DNA from: Lingula anatina
Taxonomy: Eukaryota; Brachiopoda; Lingulata; Lingulida; Lingulidae
DNA length: 64,000 nt
Assembly (NCBI RefSeq): GCF_001039355.2
Contig: NW_019775558.1
Coordinates: forward strand, 186,001 to 250,000
Reading direction: 5' to 3'
Below the pieces are notes generated by a model, which worked only from the letters and a program-made list of their open reading frames with translations, did no database searches and was not told the DNA's origin. The translations under genes and the position numbers were made by a program. Shown here piece by piece: positions 47,760-61,617 of the stretch. Position 1 is the first letter of the stretch; every line of letters starts with the position of its first letter.

Positions 47760-49716
47760 CCCATTAGAACATTTTTCCAGGCCTCCCACAAAGAGGCATA
47801 GACAATCATGCATGACGAAAAATTCGTTTGCTTGTTAATCCAAAGGGAGTCCAATCATGCACAGAAATTCTAGGGTATTTTATTACGAAATGAGTGTATT
47901 GAGATTGACAGAAAGGTTTTTTTGTAATGCTTACCATCTTACGATCTCATAAAAACATTGACAAGTTTTTAGCTCGCATTGTTGGGTTATTTGTTTACCT
48001 ATTTGATTTAGGTTTGGAACATTTCTTTGAGTATTTTTTCCGGTGTGAATCACAGCTGAGTCAATTTCATTTTTATAAAAAACAGTTAAGGTTTATTAGA
48101 TTCTCTCAACTAACCGCATGACAAGCCCGTCTCTCAAATCTGGACACATTCTATACCATGTTTTGCGAATCTGAGTGCAGTGTTTAACACCAAAGAAATT
48201 GGTCTCGCGTCCTGTTTGAGGGGACACAGATGTCCTGAAAGGCAAAATCAATACTATCAATGCTCGATACGGTTGCTCATCGGGATTGCCGTGTCCTTTG
48301 GGCGGATATGCTGTATCAGATTGTGTTATGTTAGTGTTTTTTGCATCAATGTCGCTGGGAGCGTCTAAAGAAACCAGACCGCGGTAACCGCCTGTTTACA
48401 TGTAACACAGTGACTGAGCGCCCTGGAAACTATTTATCGCAAAGATCGTTTCGCACCATTTTCACTACTGTATATTTCTACCTGTCGACAAGTCTTTTCT
48501 AAAAGAAAAACTATATGTTCAAATTTTGATAAATGTATTAGAAGTATAAGAAATATTTACAAATTGACTCACGTGATTTTTGTCATTATCATCATTTTTG
48601 TATTATTATTATCAACTACTGAAGGTTTCACCAATTTTGCACTGGTCATGCGCTCATGCGGGATTTGATAGATGCGTATTTCGACCTAGAGAACCGTAAT
48701 AGGCCAACTGTACGGTGGATAAATGCATGTACAAAACATGTAGCCATTCCCAAATTTTGTGAAACTGATTAGAATTGAATGATTTGTAACGATAATTCCT
48801 TCTGCATATTGCATGATAGGATTGATTGACTATTATTAGTGCATAATTTGTTAGCGTAAATGAAAATTGCCCTGCTGAGATGAAAACACCAATTACATCT
48901 CATATATACTGTGCACATGAATAAATATGTTCAGGTCAAATAATGCTCATTCGTAGCACTTTTACTGTACACTGTATTTGCGATAGTTTCAGAAGAAGCC
49001 AATTTGATCAAACACCCATGTACCATGGAACTTGTTTTGGCTGTACAACCTTTCCATAATATACTAAAATGCTTTTCATTAACCCACACACACACACTCC
49101 ATGCGTAATTGACTACAATAAAACAAGGCAAATGTCCCGATGTTTTAATTTGTATCTACTTTCATACAAGCGAGGATACAAAAATTGCTAAATGTCGGTT
49201 ATTCCAAATGCATTGGCCATTCCGTCCTTCTTTAAACCGGCAGTGGACAGCAAACACCATGGCATTACTTTCGGAACCCCACAACAACCAGATTGCTTCA
49301 AACTATTTATTACTCAAACCCCAGCTAAGGGATTACTCAGCGTATATTTGGTACCCTTATGTCAAGGACACACCATTGCTGCATCATTGACGTTTTCTAG
49401 GTTGTATAATATTAATTTGGTTGTATAAGGTTAACTATTAACTATATATATATATATATATATATCGAATGAGTAACTTCTGACGAAATACACCCCCAAA
49501 CGCGTAATTAACACCGCTGTGGTTACATGGATGGTTCAATAAAATCTATTCCAAGTCGAAGGCCATGCGATTAAGTGCCGTTTAAGTGGCGCTTAACCAC
49601 ACAGTGATAGAAAACATCACGAAATCATCTCCCTGACCCACGCTAAAGACATGTAACGGCAAGTACACGCTTTCTGTGAAAGCGCAATGAACAAACGCCA
49701 AAATTTGGGCGTGGAC
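47760..49716. other. Intergenic DNA of duplication copy 1
   Basis: Open frames at 48180-48368 and 49109-49428 have no motif or splice context. In the second copy the 49.1-49.4 kb frames are broken by indels, so I do not call genes. A (TA)n run lies near 49443-49465. Confidence 0.55.
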
Positions 49717-49717
49717 N
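49717..49717. other. Single N at a duplication boundary
   Basis: Joins the end of copy 1 to the start of copy 2 of the 4-kb block. Probable contig join. Confidence 0.9.
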
Positions 49718-50764
49718 TGAAAATGAAATATAATCGAGTTTTGTGGTAAATTTGTATGGGGAATAACACATTGTCATTAAACAATTCGGAAAGGTTCACC
49801 TCAGACATGTTATAAAAATTAGACTACTCTGCCAAGTACTAGAACAGCCAGTAAAAGTACACATTGTAAGGGGGTAAAACTGTCTTATTTCTTAAGCTCT
49901 GCTGAAACTATTACCGCCAAACTTATGCAAAGTCTGATTTTCCTGATATTTGATTCTGCAAGCCCGACATTCATGCACTAGAGACATATAAAAATGGTTC
50001 TGAATCTTTTAGAGGCGGTTTAACACGCCTGAGGAATAGTGATTGTATACTTTTTGCCGACCCTAAAGTGAATTAACCAAATTAATTTGGATTGGCTCTG
50101 TAGCTGTTAATAGTGACCTTAATGCGTTCTGGAGATGTCGGGCGTTAATTGCTCTCTTGTCAGCCGACCCCAAGGTAAGTTAGCTCAATTACTTCATTAC
50201 CTAAAAATGTTTCAAGCAAGTTCACGTCTGTCTATGCATTCAAATGGTGTAGGGTATGTTACATGCGTTCTATTCTAGACCACATTCTAGTGCATAATTT
50301 AGACCAGTTATGAAAAATGTCTAGAATGACTTAAAGGATTTACTCGGGATGAGATGTTGATTGCTTTCTAATTTGTTGGGTTCACAGCAAGTTTTCCAGT
50401 CAATTATGTTTCTGCTGGTTGTCATCCCTTAATTGTCAGATTACATTTCAGGCAAATCGGTTTCCTGTCTACCGCCTAGTTCATTTTCTCGTATCTTAGT
50501 TTTATCACTTATCATCCACCAATCTGTCTCCCTTTCTCCCACAATCAAGAAATGATTCAATTTGTATCTTGTATTTATCAATTAAATCAGGATTTATCTT
50601 TTCTTAAAATATCCGATATTGGGCAATGATTGACTTAAAATCTGATACATAGCATTTAGTCATGGCTTATCAAGACCCACAGTGGGTTCCCCGTGTTTGT
50701 GATATCTCGTTTATAATTTGAATTGACGAATGAATCGCGCCCCCACTTGGGAAGAACCACTGAC

Positions 50765-50768
<4 letters not shown>

Positions 50769-50830
<62 letters not shown>

Positions 50831-50831
50831 A
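50769..50831. repeat. Compound CT/CA microsatellite (copy 2)
   Basis: Allelic to 46801-46853 but longer. Confidence 0.95.
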
Positions 50832-53466
50832 TGAAATATCCGTAAAGAATTTATCTCTGTCTAAACCTCCCTCTCTCCACCCCTCCTCCGTCACTCTATA
50901 AACACGTATGTAACAGAATGTTATCGTGTCCTGGCCAGCCTAGCACTGTCACGATTTTCTGTACAGTATATCCAAAATGGATCACATTGCTTATTTTCAT
51001 CGCACTGGGCGCTTAACTCTAGACTATCTCTAGATCATCTTTTGTCATGGAATGCTTTATTTTGGTCTCCTCCTACAGTGTATTTTTTCAAACTAAATAA
51101 CTGAAACTAAAGTTTATTTAACAATTTGAAATTTAGTATGATGATTCACTTACCTGTTTCGTTCTTTTACTGCCAGTCATTTGATAATTCAATCCAAATC
51201 TTTGAAAGTTGTTTTACTTGAAATTGCTGTAGTAATCTCCACATGTAGTTCCTTTCAGAGCCTTTTTATTTTTTTATCTTCTATTGTTTTTCTGGGAAAG
51301 ATATCAGTTTCTTGACTTTTGGCAACCTTTCAAACTGTGTGCTCTGGGCGCTCTCTTCTGCTTTCCCTGTTAGAGAGCATCAACAGCATCACTTTAAATA
51401 CTGCCCAATAAAGTTGACTGTTGCCTAGCAACCGTTTTGAGGCGCATTTTCGTCTCGCAACGCAGGCGGCCTACAACGCATTTTATACAAAAGGTGTAAA
51501 AGGCCATCATACTCTTAAAAAACAATCGTTGTCTACTGAACAATGACGTCAAGTTTTATAAAGTCGATATTGGTCAGTTATTTATTAATTTTTTCTTTGT
51601 CTTGAAACGCATTTGTGTGAATTCATGAATATATAAAAGTATAACAATAGTTGTCAAGTCGGTCCATTTTTTTGGTTAGCAAAAGTAGGTGGAGCACTCA
51701 AAACGGACCAGATTATCGAATTAACAAATCCCATTAGAACATTTTTCCGGGCCTCCCACAAAGAGGCAGAGACAATCATGCATGACGAAAAATTCGTTTG
51801 CTTGTTAATCCAAAGGGAGTCCAATCATGCACAGAAATTCTAGGGTATTTTATTACGAAATGAGTCTACTGAGATTGACAGAAAGGTTTTTTTTGTAATG
51901 CTTGCCATCTTACGATCTCATAAAAACATTGACGAGTTTTCCTTTAAGAGTTTTTAGCTCGCTATGTTGGTTTATTTGTTTACCAATTTGATTTAGGTTT
52001 GGAACATTTATGTAAGTATTTTTTTCCGGTGTGAATCACAGCTGAGTCAATTTCATTTTTAGAAAGCAGTTAAGGTTTATTAGATTCTCTCAACTAACCG
52101 CATGACAAGCCCGTCTCTCAAATCTGGACACATTCTATACCATATTTTGCGAATCTGAGTGCAGTGTTTAACACCAAAGAAATTGGTCTCGCGTCCTGTT
52201 TGAGGGGACACAGATGTCCTGAAAGGCAAAATCAATACTTTCAATGCTCGATACGGTTGCTCATCGGGATTGCCGTGTCCTTTGGGCGGATATGCTGTAT
52301 CAGATTGTGTTATGTTAGTGTGTTTTGCATCAATGTCGCTGGGAGCGTCTAAAGAAACCAGACCGCGGTAACCGCCTGTTTACATGTAACACAGTAACTC
52401 AACGGCCTGGAAACTATTAAAAGATCGTTTCGCACCATTTTCAATGTAAAAAAAAAAAAAAGAAGACGGAACCGTATCCCCACACTACAGTATTTTTCTA
52501 CCTGTCGACAAGTCTTTTCTAAAAGAAAAAACTATATGTTCAAATTTTGATAAATGTATTAGAAATATTAAGAATATTTACAAATTGACTCACGTGATTT
52601 TTATTATTATCATCATTTTTGTAATTATTATTATTATCAACAACTGAAGGTTTCACCAATTTCGCACTGGTCATGCGGGATTTGATAGATGCATATTTCG
52701 TCCTAGAAAACCTTAAAAGGCCAACTGTACGGTGGATAAATGCATGTACAAAACATAAGCCATTCCCAAATTTTGTGAAACTGATTAGAATTGAATGATT
52801 TATAACGATAATTCCTTCTGCATATTGCATGATAGGATTGATTAACTATTATTAGTGCATAATTTGTTAGCATCAATGAAAATTGCCCTACTGAGATGAA
52901 AACACCAATTATCTCTCATATATACTGTGCACATGAATAAATATGTTCAGGTCGAATAATGCTCATTCGTAGCACTTTTACTGTACACTGTATTTGGGAT
53001 AGTTTCTGAAGAAACTAATTTCATCAAACACCCAATGTGCCATGGAACTTTTTTTGGCTGTACAACCTTACCATAATATACTAAAATGCTTTTCATTAAC
53101 CCCCCCCCACACACACACTCCATGCGTATTTGTCTACAATAAAACAAGGCAAATGTCCCGATGTTTTAATTTGTATCTACTTTCATACAAGCGTGGGTAC
53201 AAAAATTGCTAAATGTCGGTTATTCCAAATGCATTGGCCACTCCGTCCTTCTTTAAACCGGCAGTGGACAGCAAACACCATGGCATTACTTTCGGAACCC
53301 CACAACAACCAGATTGCTTCAAAACTATTTATTACTCAAACCCCGGCTGAGCGATTACTCAGACTCAGCGTATATTTGGTACCCATTAGTCAAGGACACA
53401 TTATTGCTGCATCATTGACGTTTTCTAGGTTGTATAATATTAACTTGGTTGTATAAGGTTAACTAT

Positions 53467-53470
<4 letters not shown>

Positions 53471-53511
<41 letters not shown>
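53471..53511. repeat. TA microsatellite
   Basis: (TA)n, allelic to the shorter run near 49443-49465. Confidence 0.95.
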
Positions 53512-53516
<5 letters not shown>

Positions 53517-53765
53517 GAATGAGTAACTTCTGACGAAATACACCCCCAAACGCGTACTTCACACCGCTGTGGTTACATGCATGGTTCAATAAAATCTATT
53601 CCAAGTCGAAGGCCATGCGATTAAGTGCCGTTTAAGTGGCACTTAACCACACAGTGATAGAAAACATCACGAAATCATCTCCCTGACCCACGCTAAAGAC
53701 ATTTAACGGCAAGTACACGCTTTCTGTGAAAGCGCAATGAACAAACGCCAAAATTTGGGCGTGGC

Positions 53766-56700
53766 CTTTACAGAACAAATCTTGCATCGGCAATTGATAG
53801 GATTGCCTGTATGCTTCTAATATTACATTGACAAGACTATTATTATTGTTATTTTCCATCCACTTATTTTAATAGATTAATTGCAGGACTCAGTCAGTCA
53901 CAAGTCGGGTTGTCCAAATAGATATGAAAAGTAAATGCACTCGCATTGAAAACATTGTTCGGTGAGTATCCGGCGTTACTTGGTCAGCAAACAAGAAAAA
54001 AACGGGTATCTGTACTGGTAACACTGCAGATTTAGTCATTGTCTTCGTCAGGTACGGCTATACGTTAATGCTCTAGAGGGAAAAGTCCGATCGCCTACTC
54101 GGAATTCCAATGTTTTAAAATCGAGTATTCTCTATTGAATTTAAGGACAGTAAATCATTGCTCTAGATCTTTTCTACAGGATGATCTAGACAATGGATTC
54201 GCGTCTATAACTATCCAACGGTCGTGTGAGACTGTGCGTGTCCTCAAACACGAAGTGCTGGTATCGATTTCGCTCTTGCCCCTGTAATGCAGGAGAACTC
54301 CAACGCACTGGTTTTAATTGACAACTTGTAGTTAAACAATAACAGTGCACTTTTGAAGTAAAAACCTACAAGGCACCATCACCCCCACCTAGAATCCGTT
54401 CAATTTGAAAAAGAAATTGATTTTTAGATTCCTACAATGGCATGGAATAACAGACAATGGTGTGAGTATATGGTTTGACTTTTGTCCCATTGTGTTAAAT
54501 AACATGGTTTCTGCGTCCTCTCTGAGAGTGGTACCTTTAAAAGAATAATGCTAACTCGATGTAATTGTGCTCCGCCTTAAGTGAGAGTAAACTGAGTTTA
54601 ACTCTATGAAGATTCTAGAATTAGATGACTCAATGAAAAGGTGAATTCCGCTGTAGGAAATTGAGTATGTATTTGTACTGAGAAATCAATCAATTACCCC
54701 AAGTCAAGGGTGTTGCACCCAATTAGTGACATACCACCAGAAACTGTGAAGAGATACAAATGATGCTTTATCTTATTCCTGTTTCCTTGTGAGGCTGCTT
54801 TGTTAAGGATTAAGCATTCCCACAGTCCCAGAACAACTAGAATCTCGAAACATTGCCGTACAGGTCACCAGTAAGGTAAGATTAGCGTCTTCCTAGCAGC
54901 TCTAGTTATTACAGATAGAGCGAAATGGCACTTCCGTTGAAAACGAAAATGAATCGAAACTAATGGTTTTGTTATCTCTTATTAAGTTTATCACTCTGGG
55001 CAAACAATGGAAGACAAGACAGTAGCTTGATATAACTGAGAGCTATACTTCTCAAAAAAAGAAGAAAAAAAACTTGAAAATTCGTCGCTGATTTTTTTCT
55101 AGTTTAAGTTACACAAAGGGCCTAAACACTGGTGAAAATAAGTAATTGTCCCTTAAAAAGCAGAAATAAATTTTGTATGGCAATTAAACATCCATGTAAA
55201 TCCAATAGCTTATCATCTCCAAAATGCTATAGAAACTGGAAATATTTGCTATATATAAATGTCATATCATCCTTCACTTTCTCCGAAGCGATCTCACAAG
55301 GTTTATAGGGAATATATCTTTCAAGGGAATATGTACAATAGTAGAATGCACCAGGAGTACTGAACTGTGATTGTGTTAGCTGTGACTTCTGAAATGTGTT
55401 AGATATACGGTTAAATATGGACAAAACTTAATGACAGAAGCAAGTATGCATACATGTACGAAAAACCCAATGTCAAGTTGTTTAACATTTTGATAATTTA
55501 TTAAGCTGTATCAAAAGTTATTTTAAAGATACATAAAACCCCTACAAATATTGTAACAAATATAATACTAATGCATATCACATAAGCATATTCTTAAGAA
55601 AAAACGTATAGTTCTTATATTATTCACTGACATTTTCAATTCTTGTAATGCCATTTTTATCAAAGTACTTGGCGCAGACTTGCCGTTTCGAGGAATGTCG
55701 AGCTCGGAACGTTCCCCCAAAATATGTATTTCACCTAAATCTCCTTATACACGATGAATCTAAGAAGCACTCTGAGAAGCATATGTAACATTGAGTATTC
55801 CAATATTCTTCTATCTATTATGAAACTTATCAGACGTATGTCCAACAATTACCATGTGAAGTGAACTTAAATGCTCTCGCACACGACATCGTTTACTTAT
55901 TGGTTTACTATCTCACTCTATTTTACAATCTCAGGTTTTTTCTGAGCATCTTATATTTTTTGAGTTTGCACAGGTCAAATCAATACTCATGATAGCAAAG
56001 CATGCTTATGATATTAATACAACTATAAATGATACAAAACGCCGACAGAACCATGAAATAATCGACATTCAGGCTACTGAATATTTTGCTCGCACAGTGG
56101 TGACAAGACAGTAACGCCTCTGCGACATTTGTTTGGAGACAATACAATATTAATACATATACTTGTATATGAAGCGACAACAATGTAAAAAGAATACAAT
56201 TAGATTAAGAACAACAGATGCATCCATCAGATATTCATAAAGGAATATTGTATATGCAAATATTGTATCATTAAGTCAATACTGGCTGATTGCAACAACC
56301 GACTCAATGGGGCAGGTATTGTTTGTATACCTGGTTTATATAATACACTTGAAGGGTAAATGGAATAGCAACGTATACTATCATAAATATGAAAATNCGT
56401 ATACTATCATGTAATGAAGGAGGCAGGAGGCTTGGCAGAGAGGAATGCGTCCACCCCTTAGCTTCTCTAAATGTGTTCAAATGCCGAACAAGCGAGGCAA
56501 AATGATAAAAAACATAAATAAATAAACAAATAAATAAATTACATGCACATCTATGCCCCACCTCTCACCGGCAAAATACGAGTACTGGTACCTGTTAATT
56601 TCATGGGAACATATTCGTTACCATTGAGCTTAAATTGTTGGTAGATACTGTAGCAAATAAAAGTCACATTTTTTAGGTGGCGCTAAAGTTGATATACTGA

Positions 56701-56964
56701 GACTGCAGAGCCATTCCTCAGTAATAATGTATTTAAAAGAGTAAAAACAAAAGAAAGAAGGAAATCATTCTAGCCGTTCAACATAGCTTTTCAGGAGCTA
56801 CAGAGGTTGATAAATATACATTGTGAAAAGACCTTATTGAATTGAAGATACAGTGGAGTGCCACTAAAAGTATAAGTATATAGTACGTGTAGAAAGGTGT
56901 GTTTCCTAAACTCCTACTTCATACCGCAAACGCATACACTGATCTGAATGAATTTATGATCTAT
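53766..56964. other. Intergenic DNA without a supported gene
   Basis: No recognisable coding exon, RNA gene or clear repeat family. A minus-strand frame at 55980-56183 has a hydrophobic start but no splice partner or motif. Confidence 0.5.
56397..56397. other. Single N between two copies of a 13-bp sequence
   Basis: CGTATACTATCAT occurs at 56372-56384 and again directly after the N at 56398-56410. Fits two contig ends overlapping by a short stretch that were not merged. Confidence 0.75.
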
Positions 56965-57339
56965 TCATGATGTGCTTTCATCTAGTATTTGGTTCGTAGT
57001 ATTTTCACTTGGTATTTCGGTGACTGGCTGATCTTGTTCATCCCCGCTTGATGTTTCTTCCGTTTCCACATCTGTTTGATTTGCTTTTGTCACGATGAGT
57101 GGCGTTGTAGTCGTGCTCACTATATCATCTGTCTTGGTCTTTTCGTTTTTATTGTCAATAGGTATGATCGTTGTAGTCTTTGATTCGTTAGTCACTGGTT
57201 GGTTAGTAGTTTGTATTTGATCTCCAGCTAAACGGCTGTAATTTGGTTTGATCGTCGACGGCGCAGTGTTTGATTGACTGGCATTCGATTGTTTGGTGTT
57301 CTGGGCATGTAGCAGAGCGTGCTCTTCTTGGAACGGATC
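56965..57339 (-). CDS. Membrane protein exon 2 (glycosylated tail)
   Basis: Acceptor TGCTTTAG, 124 codons then TGA. Starts DPFQEEHALLHAQNTKQSNA; ends QILDESTS. Compositionally biased to Thr, Ser, Asn and Glu. Confidence 0.75.
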   Translation of the reverse strand, partial: DPFQEEHALLHAQNTKQSNASQSNTAPSTIKPNYSRLAGDQIQTTNQPVTNESKTTTIIPIDNKNEKTKTDDIVSTTTTPLIVTKANQTDVETEETSSGDEQDQPVTEIPSENTTNQILDESTS

Positions 57340-57419
57340 CTAAAGCAAAATATGTGCAGTTAGTTGAAATATGGATCATACTTTATTGTCAAAAGAAATA
57401 AAAAGTTGAGAGAGAAAAG

Positions 57420-57455
<36 letters not shown>

Positions 57456-60374
57456 AGGAGGGAGCAGGATGTCACGTCGTGTGAAATGAGCAATGGTTTG
57501 AATTCAAGACGTACCATGATGTTCTATGAGAATATACAACCTAACCTACTCATTTTGAACCCTTTCCTTTTATGCAGCTGTAAAACAAAACTCGAAGGAT
57601 GCACTTAAATAGGAATGTGACCTTTAAGGTATGTTATGTAAATGTAAAGCTATATATTTGGTGCACAATTTACTTGGCGCTTCTCCCATTCACTGTACCA
57701 TAGCCAGTAACAACCCATCCATCACTTTGTCAAACGATGCTGCTTTTAGATTTAATTACAGGATGATTTGAATCATTAATTTCAAGAGCAAACAATCTGG
57801 AAATATTGTGGGAAGCAATGAAATAGTGCCTTTGACTGACTGAACAATTGTTGGCAAAAGGCCTACATGTTCCTCTATGTGATATACTAGTAAAGAGTTA
57901 CCAGTTTTGGCACTTCTTCACAGAAGCTGTTGATGACGCAATAACTTTGTACAGATTTGGACGAAATAAAACATATTGAATAAAGATTCAATAGCTGACG
58001 TACGTACCTTTGCATCGAGTCAATTCATTAAAGACTGGCATTTTACCGTTTTCAGTTTGATCATGTACTGTATTATTACAACCTCTATTTACCTTACGAA
58101 ATTTTGCATACAGTATGCCTATAACTGAGACAGCTGCCAAACAGCTAAGGTGGGTGCGTTATTCAATAATTCGTCATAGGCGTGGAACAAAGTTTGGCAA
58201 TAAAGAGGCAGCAGACGACAGGCACAACACACTCATAAACCGGTTCTGAAAGCCAACGCCTAAACGTCAACGTCAAGAACTGATGCTTAAAAGAATGGCT
58301 TGTCAACATCAAAAATGTTCATGTTTGGCGTATGTGAATATGTGTAAGTGCCCGTGTGTGCTTTTTTTTCACAATATAAACATATAATATGGATTATCGT
58401 CGTTCAAAACGGCAGCACGCACAGCATCGCTGTCCTTAAAACCTTGAATATCTAAAAATTATAGTCATTAACAAGCGCCAGTATTCTGTTTCATGAATGC
58501 TGGTGCAGGAGATGATAAATACATCAACAGGTAGTCATCTGCTAGTATAAATCGTCCTTGACTTTGGTGTCAAACCACTCACTTGTGTTATAAAAACAGG
58601 GAACTATTAAATACAGCGTGATTACGAAGGTTGCAAATTGCCGTGGGATTAAGACTTTGACATAATACTAGTAGCTGTTCGTATTCCTATCACACATTCC
58701 ACAAGCCGTAAAAATGTTCCTTAAGGCTCTTACACGGGAATCTGATGCTCCACAATTTAGTTCTCCTTTCACTTGTTTCACAATATTCTGGAAATTTTGT
58801 TCATTTATCTGAAAGTTGGCAAATAAATCGGTTGGTTGGCTTTTGATAGCATACAAAGCGTAGCGCTTATTTTGGCGATGCTATCATGTAATTTGTGAAG
58901 ATTTGTCAGTATTACGACTCAATAAGTGGTTCAAGTGTTAGTGTATGGAAGAGCTTACTTCTTGCCAATTAATTAACTCGATACACTTCTGATCTATCTT
59001 CGCATTTCCGGGAAACTGTTAGCCTTCACGGTTCTGATTGCTGACGATTAATCACAACTTGTTGATTTCCTACGTGACACAGCGAGCAGAGACATTTAGA
59101 AGGTATTACTTATTGATACCAATTGGAAGATCAATATCCCTGTGTTTTACGCAGTCTGGTATGATTAAATCATTGCTTAAGCCTGTAAAGGTCAAATGCC
59201 TTCACCAACTTTGGCTTTTAAGCTTCTAAGTCTTAATCACACATGGCATAAGGTCAGATAGAGGCGTCGGCATTGATGTGTTGCTGATCTTGTCGTTTTT
59301 TTATCTATGCCAGGGTATATTTCTAATTTCAGTCTGCAAGTACGGATGACAATGCATTATGATTATAGTATGAAGTGCAGTGTTGATATATAGTTGGGGT
59401 GTCAGGAGGGTCCTGACCCCCCTTCGATTTCTGATAAAAAACACCACAAAAAACATCTAGCTGAATCATAGTTCTAAACCGTACCAAAAGGCGCCATTTC
59501 CCCTCCAAAACACTAATTTAAGACCCTAGAGCGTGCCCCGAACATGACGCCAAGGGGGTGAGGGCCGGACTCGCAATCCGAGGCATGTCAATCCCTCAAA
59601 AACCGGACCCCCCTTCAAAAAATTCTGGATCCGCCCCAGATATGTGAAAGTTATTGGTGTTGTGGCAGAACATACAAGCCTTGAAACAGACTTACGCGGT
59701 AGATGAGTATAAGAAGGATACCGCGTATATTGTTCATGTGTGCGTTTTTTGTTAAGAAGTGAAGCGATGATAAAAGATCCTATTCTTCATTAAAGTGTTT
59801 CATTATCAGATTAGGGAAGACTTCAATACACATGTAACATCCAACAGAACAAACGTTCTTGAACTCATTGTGTTTACGGGCTTTATTTGAGATTTTGTAG
59901 TTCTTGCTGTACTAAACTATTTTTCCAAAGACTTAACAAAATTCACCGATTTTACCGTATATCATCAGTTTTTGAATATATTCAGGAATGTATATATATA
60001 TAAAGAATATGTTTACAAGTACATAATGATATTGTGTTACATGTTTACGGTCAAATCTATACTGTTTTATATGGCATTATCAATCATAATTTAATCTGCA
60101 CCAACTGCATTTGTTAAAACGTGTCAAATATTTTGTTAGTGATATTGTTCTTATTATATGCTAGCGCGTTATTTGTATGTAAGTCATCTATTACGGGCAG
60201 CTGTGACCTTAAGGCTCCGTATAAGTACTTGTACATTTTTTTCATTTGACGTCTTCTTGGCAAGAAAATGACCCTAGCTTGCAGTCAGCATATCATTATG
60301 TTTTATTATACAGTCTCTTCGAATATTGGTATAGATAAATTAGTTTTTTTAAGTCTTTATGTTTTCTTATGAAG

Positions 60375-60444
<70 letters not shown>

Positions 60445-61563
60445 GCTGTTCAAACAGACCACTGTGTTTTTATGACTTTGTGGGATCATAAAAAAGGCAA
60501 TGTGCGTTAAGAGTAGATCTTTGTAAAAATACTACGATTGAAAATCAAAAAATAAAAAGTTCACTTTCAAATGTACTGTTACCATAATCTTATGAACATC
60601 CTTTCCTTCAGGTTAAAAAAATAGGATTTTAGGGAAGTTTTTGATTAATTTTTATAGGTGACTGCTAGTCTGGCGCATATGGCAATGATCTCAAATTTGC
60701 CAAAATACCAGTATGATATAGACAGACGACATTATGGATGTATATTTCATCTACACGCAGCATCGTACAAAGTCTAAACATTTATCTGTTACCATTTGGC
60801 GTTGTCTTTTACTTCGAGTCTAGCCGTTAGCTGACTACTAAAAGTGGAGTTTATGATCAAATTGCGTTTTGATGGAAGGGGAATCGAGTGTATTTTACAT
60901 TTTTTCTATCATTTATCGATTTGTCAGGATGCTACCTTTGCTAGACCCGTTAATGAGCTTATGATGAAAAATGCTATCCTTATCCATGTTAAAGCATCGT
61001 GTGAATGCTTAGTCAAATAGCGCTTCATGTACAGCAACTACGTGCCCCGGGGTGTCAAGAAAGATTCGATATAATAAGGCAGTGACAAGCCCGATGTGTC
61101 GTGCAACTGTATGCAAAGAGGGAATGATCAACTTTTCGCTGTTCAACATCTTGCTGTTGCGATAATTGAATGAAAGACTATCCATGTAATCGAATGAGTC
61201 CCTCAAATATAAGATTATCTGTGTCAAGTAACATATGAAGTTAATTATATACTTCCTAAATTAACCCCATCAAAGACTTGCACTGAGAGGAATCATGTAA
61301 CTAAGATGGTGTCAGAACAAAGCAAAAATTCCCTGTTAGATATGTACGTACGTAAGGTAATGACAAAACAATTACCATTGTCAATTTATAACATATATGG
61401 CAGCTTTACATCCACCAAGGATGTCATGTTATTAGTAATGTTTTAATAAGCGCATGTATATAAAGACAATGGCAGAGTAGAAAAAAGGGTAAGAGCAGGT
61501 GTGAAATGAAATTCAGATTACTGCTTTAGAATATTAGCTATTCTGCATTTTAGTGTATGTAAG

Positions 61564-61617
<54 letters not shown>

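Larger units (their letters stand above)
45749..49716. repeat. Large direct duplication, copy 1 (upstream half of the precursor gene)
   Basis: Aligns along its whole length with 49718-53765 apart from scattered substitutions, small indels and microsatellite lengths. Ends at an N. Includes the 5' UTR exon and promoter of the precursor gene. Probably unmerged haplotypes. Confidence 0.95.
49718..53765. repeat. Large direct duplication, copy 2
   Basis: Starts at the equivalent of 45749, one base past exon 1a of the precursor gene, so the exon itself is not duplicated. Contains the 5' UTR exon donor (exon end 51154), X-box and CRE. Has an extra A-rich insert near 52447-52490 and longer microsatellites. 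Confidence 0.95.

Noticed and set aside
48180-48368. 62-residue frame identical but for one residue in both haplotypes (also 52164-52352)
   Set aside because: Starts with GTG, has no splice sites or motif; conservation only reflects overall copy similarity.
49109-49428. Two overlapping plus-strand frames that look partly coding, with a counterpart at 53130-53456
   Set aside because: An extra A and other indels shift frame between the two copies, so the protein is not preserved.
55980-56183. Minus-strand frame with a hydrophobic start
   Set aside because: No clear signal cleavage, no donor in a useful phase and no partner exon found.
36000-60442. Search for CRISPR-like regularly spaced repeats
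   Set aside because: All periodic repeats are simple tandem or microsatellite arrays; the sequence is clearly animal nuclear DNA.
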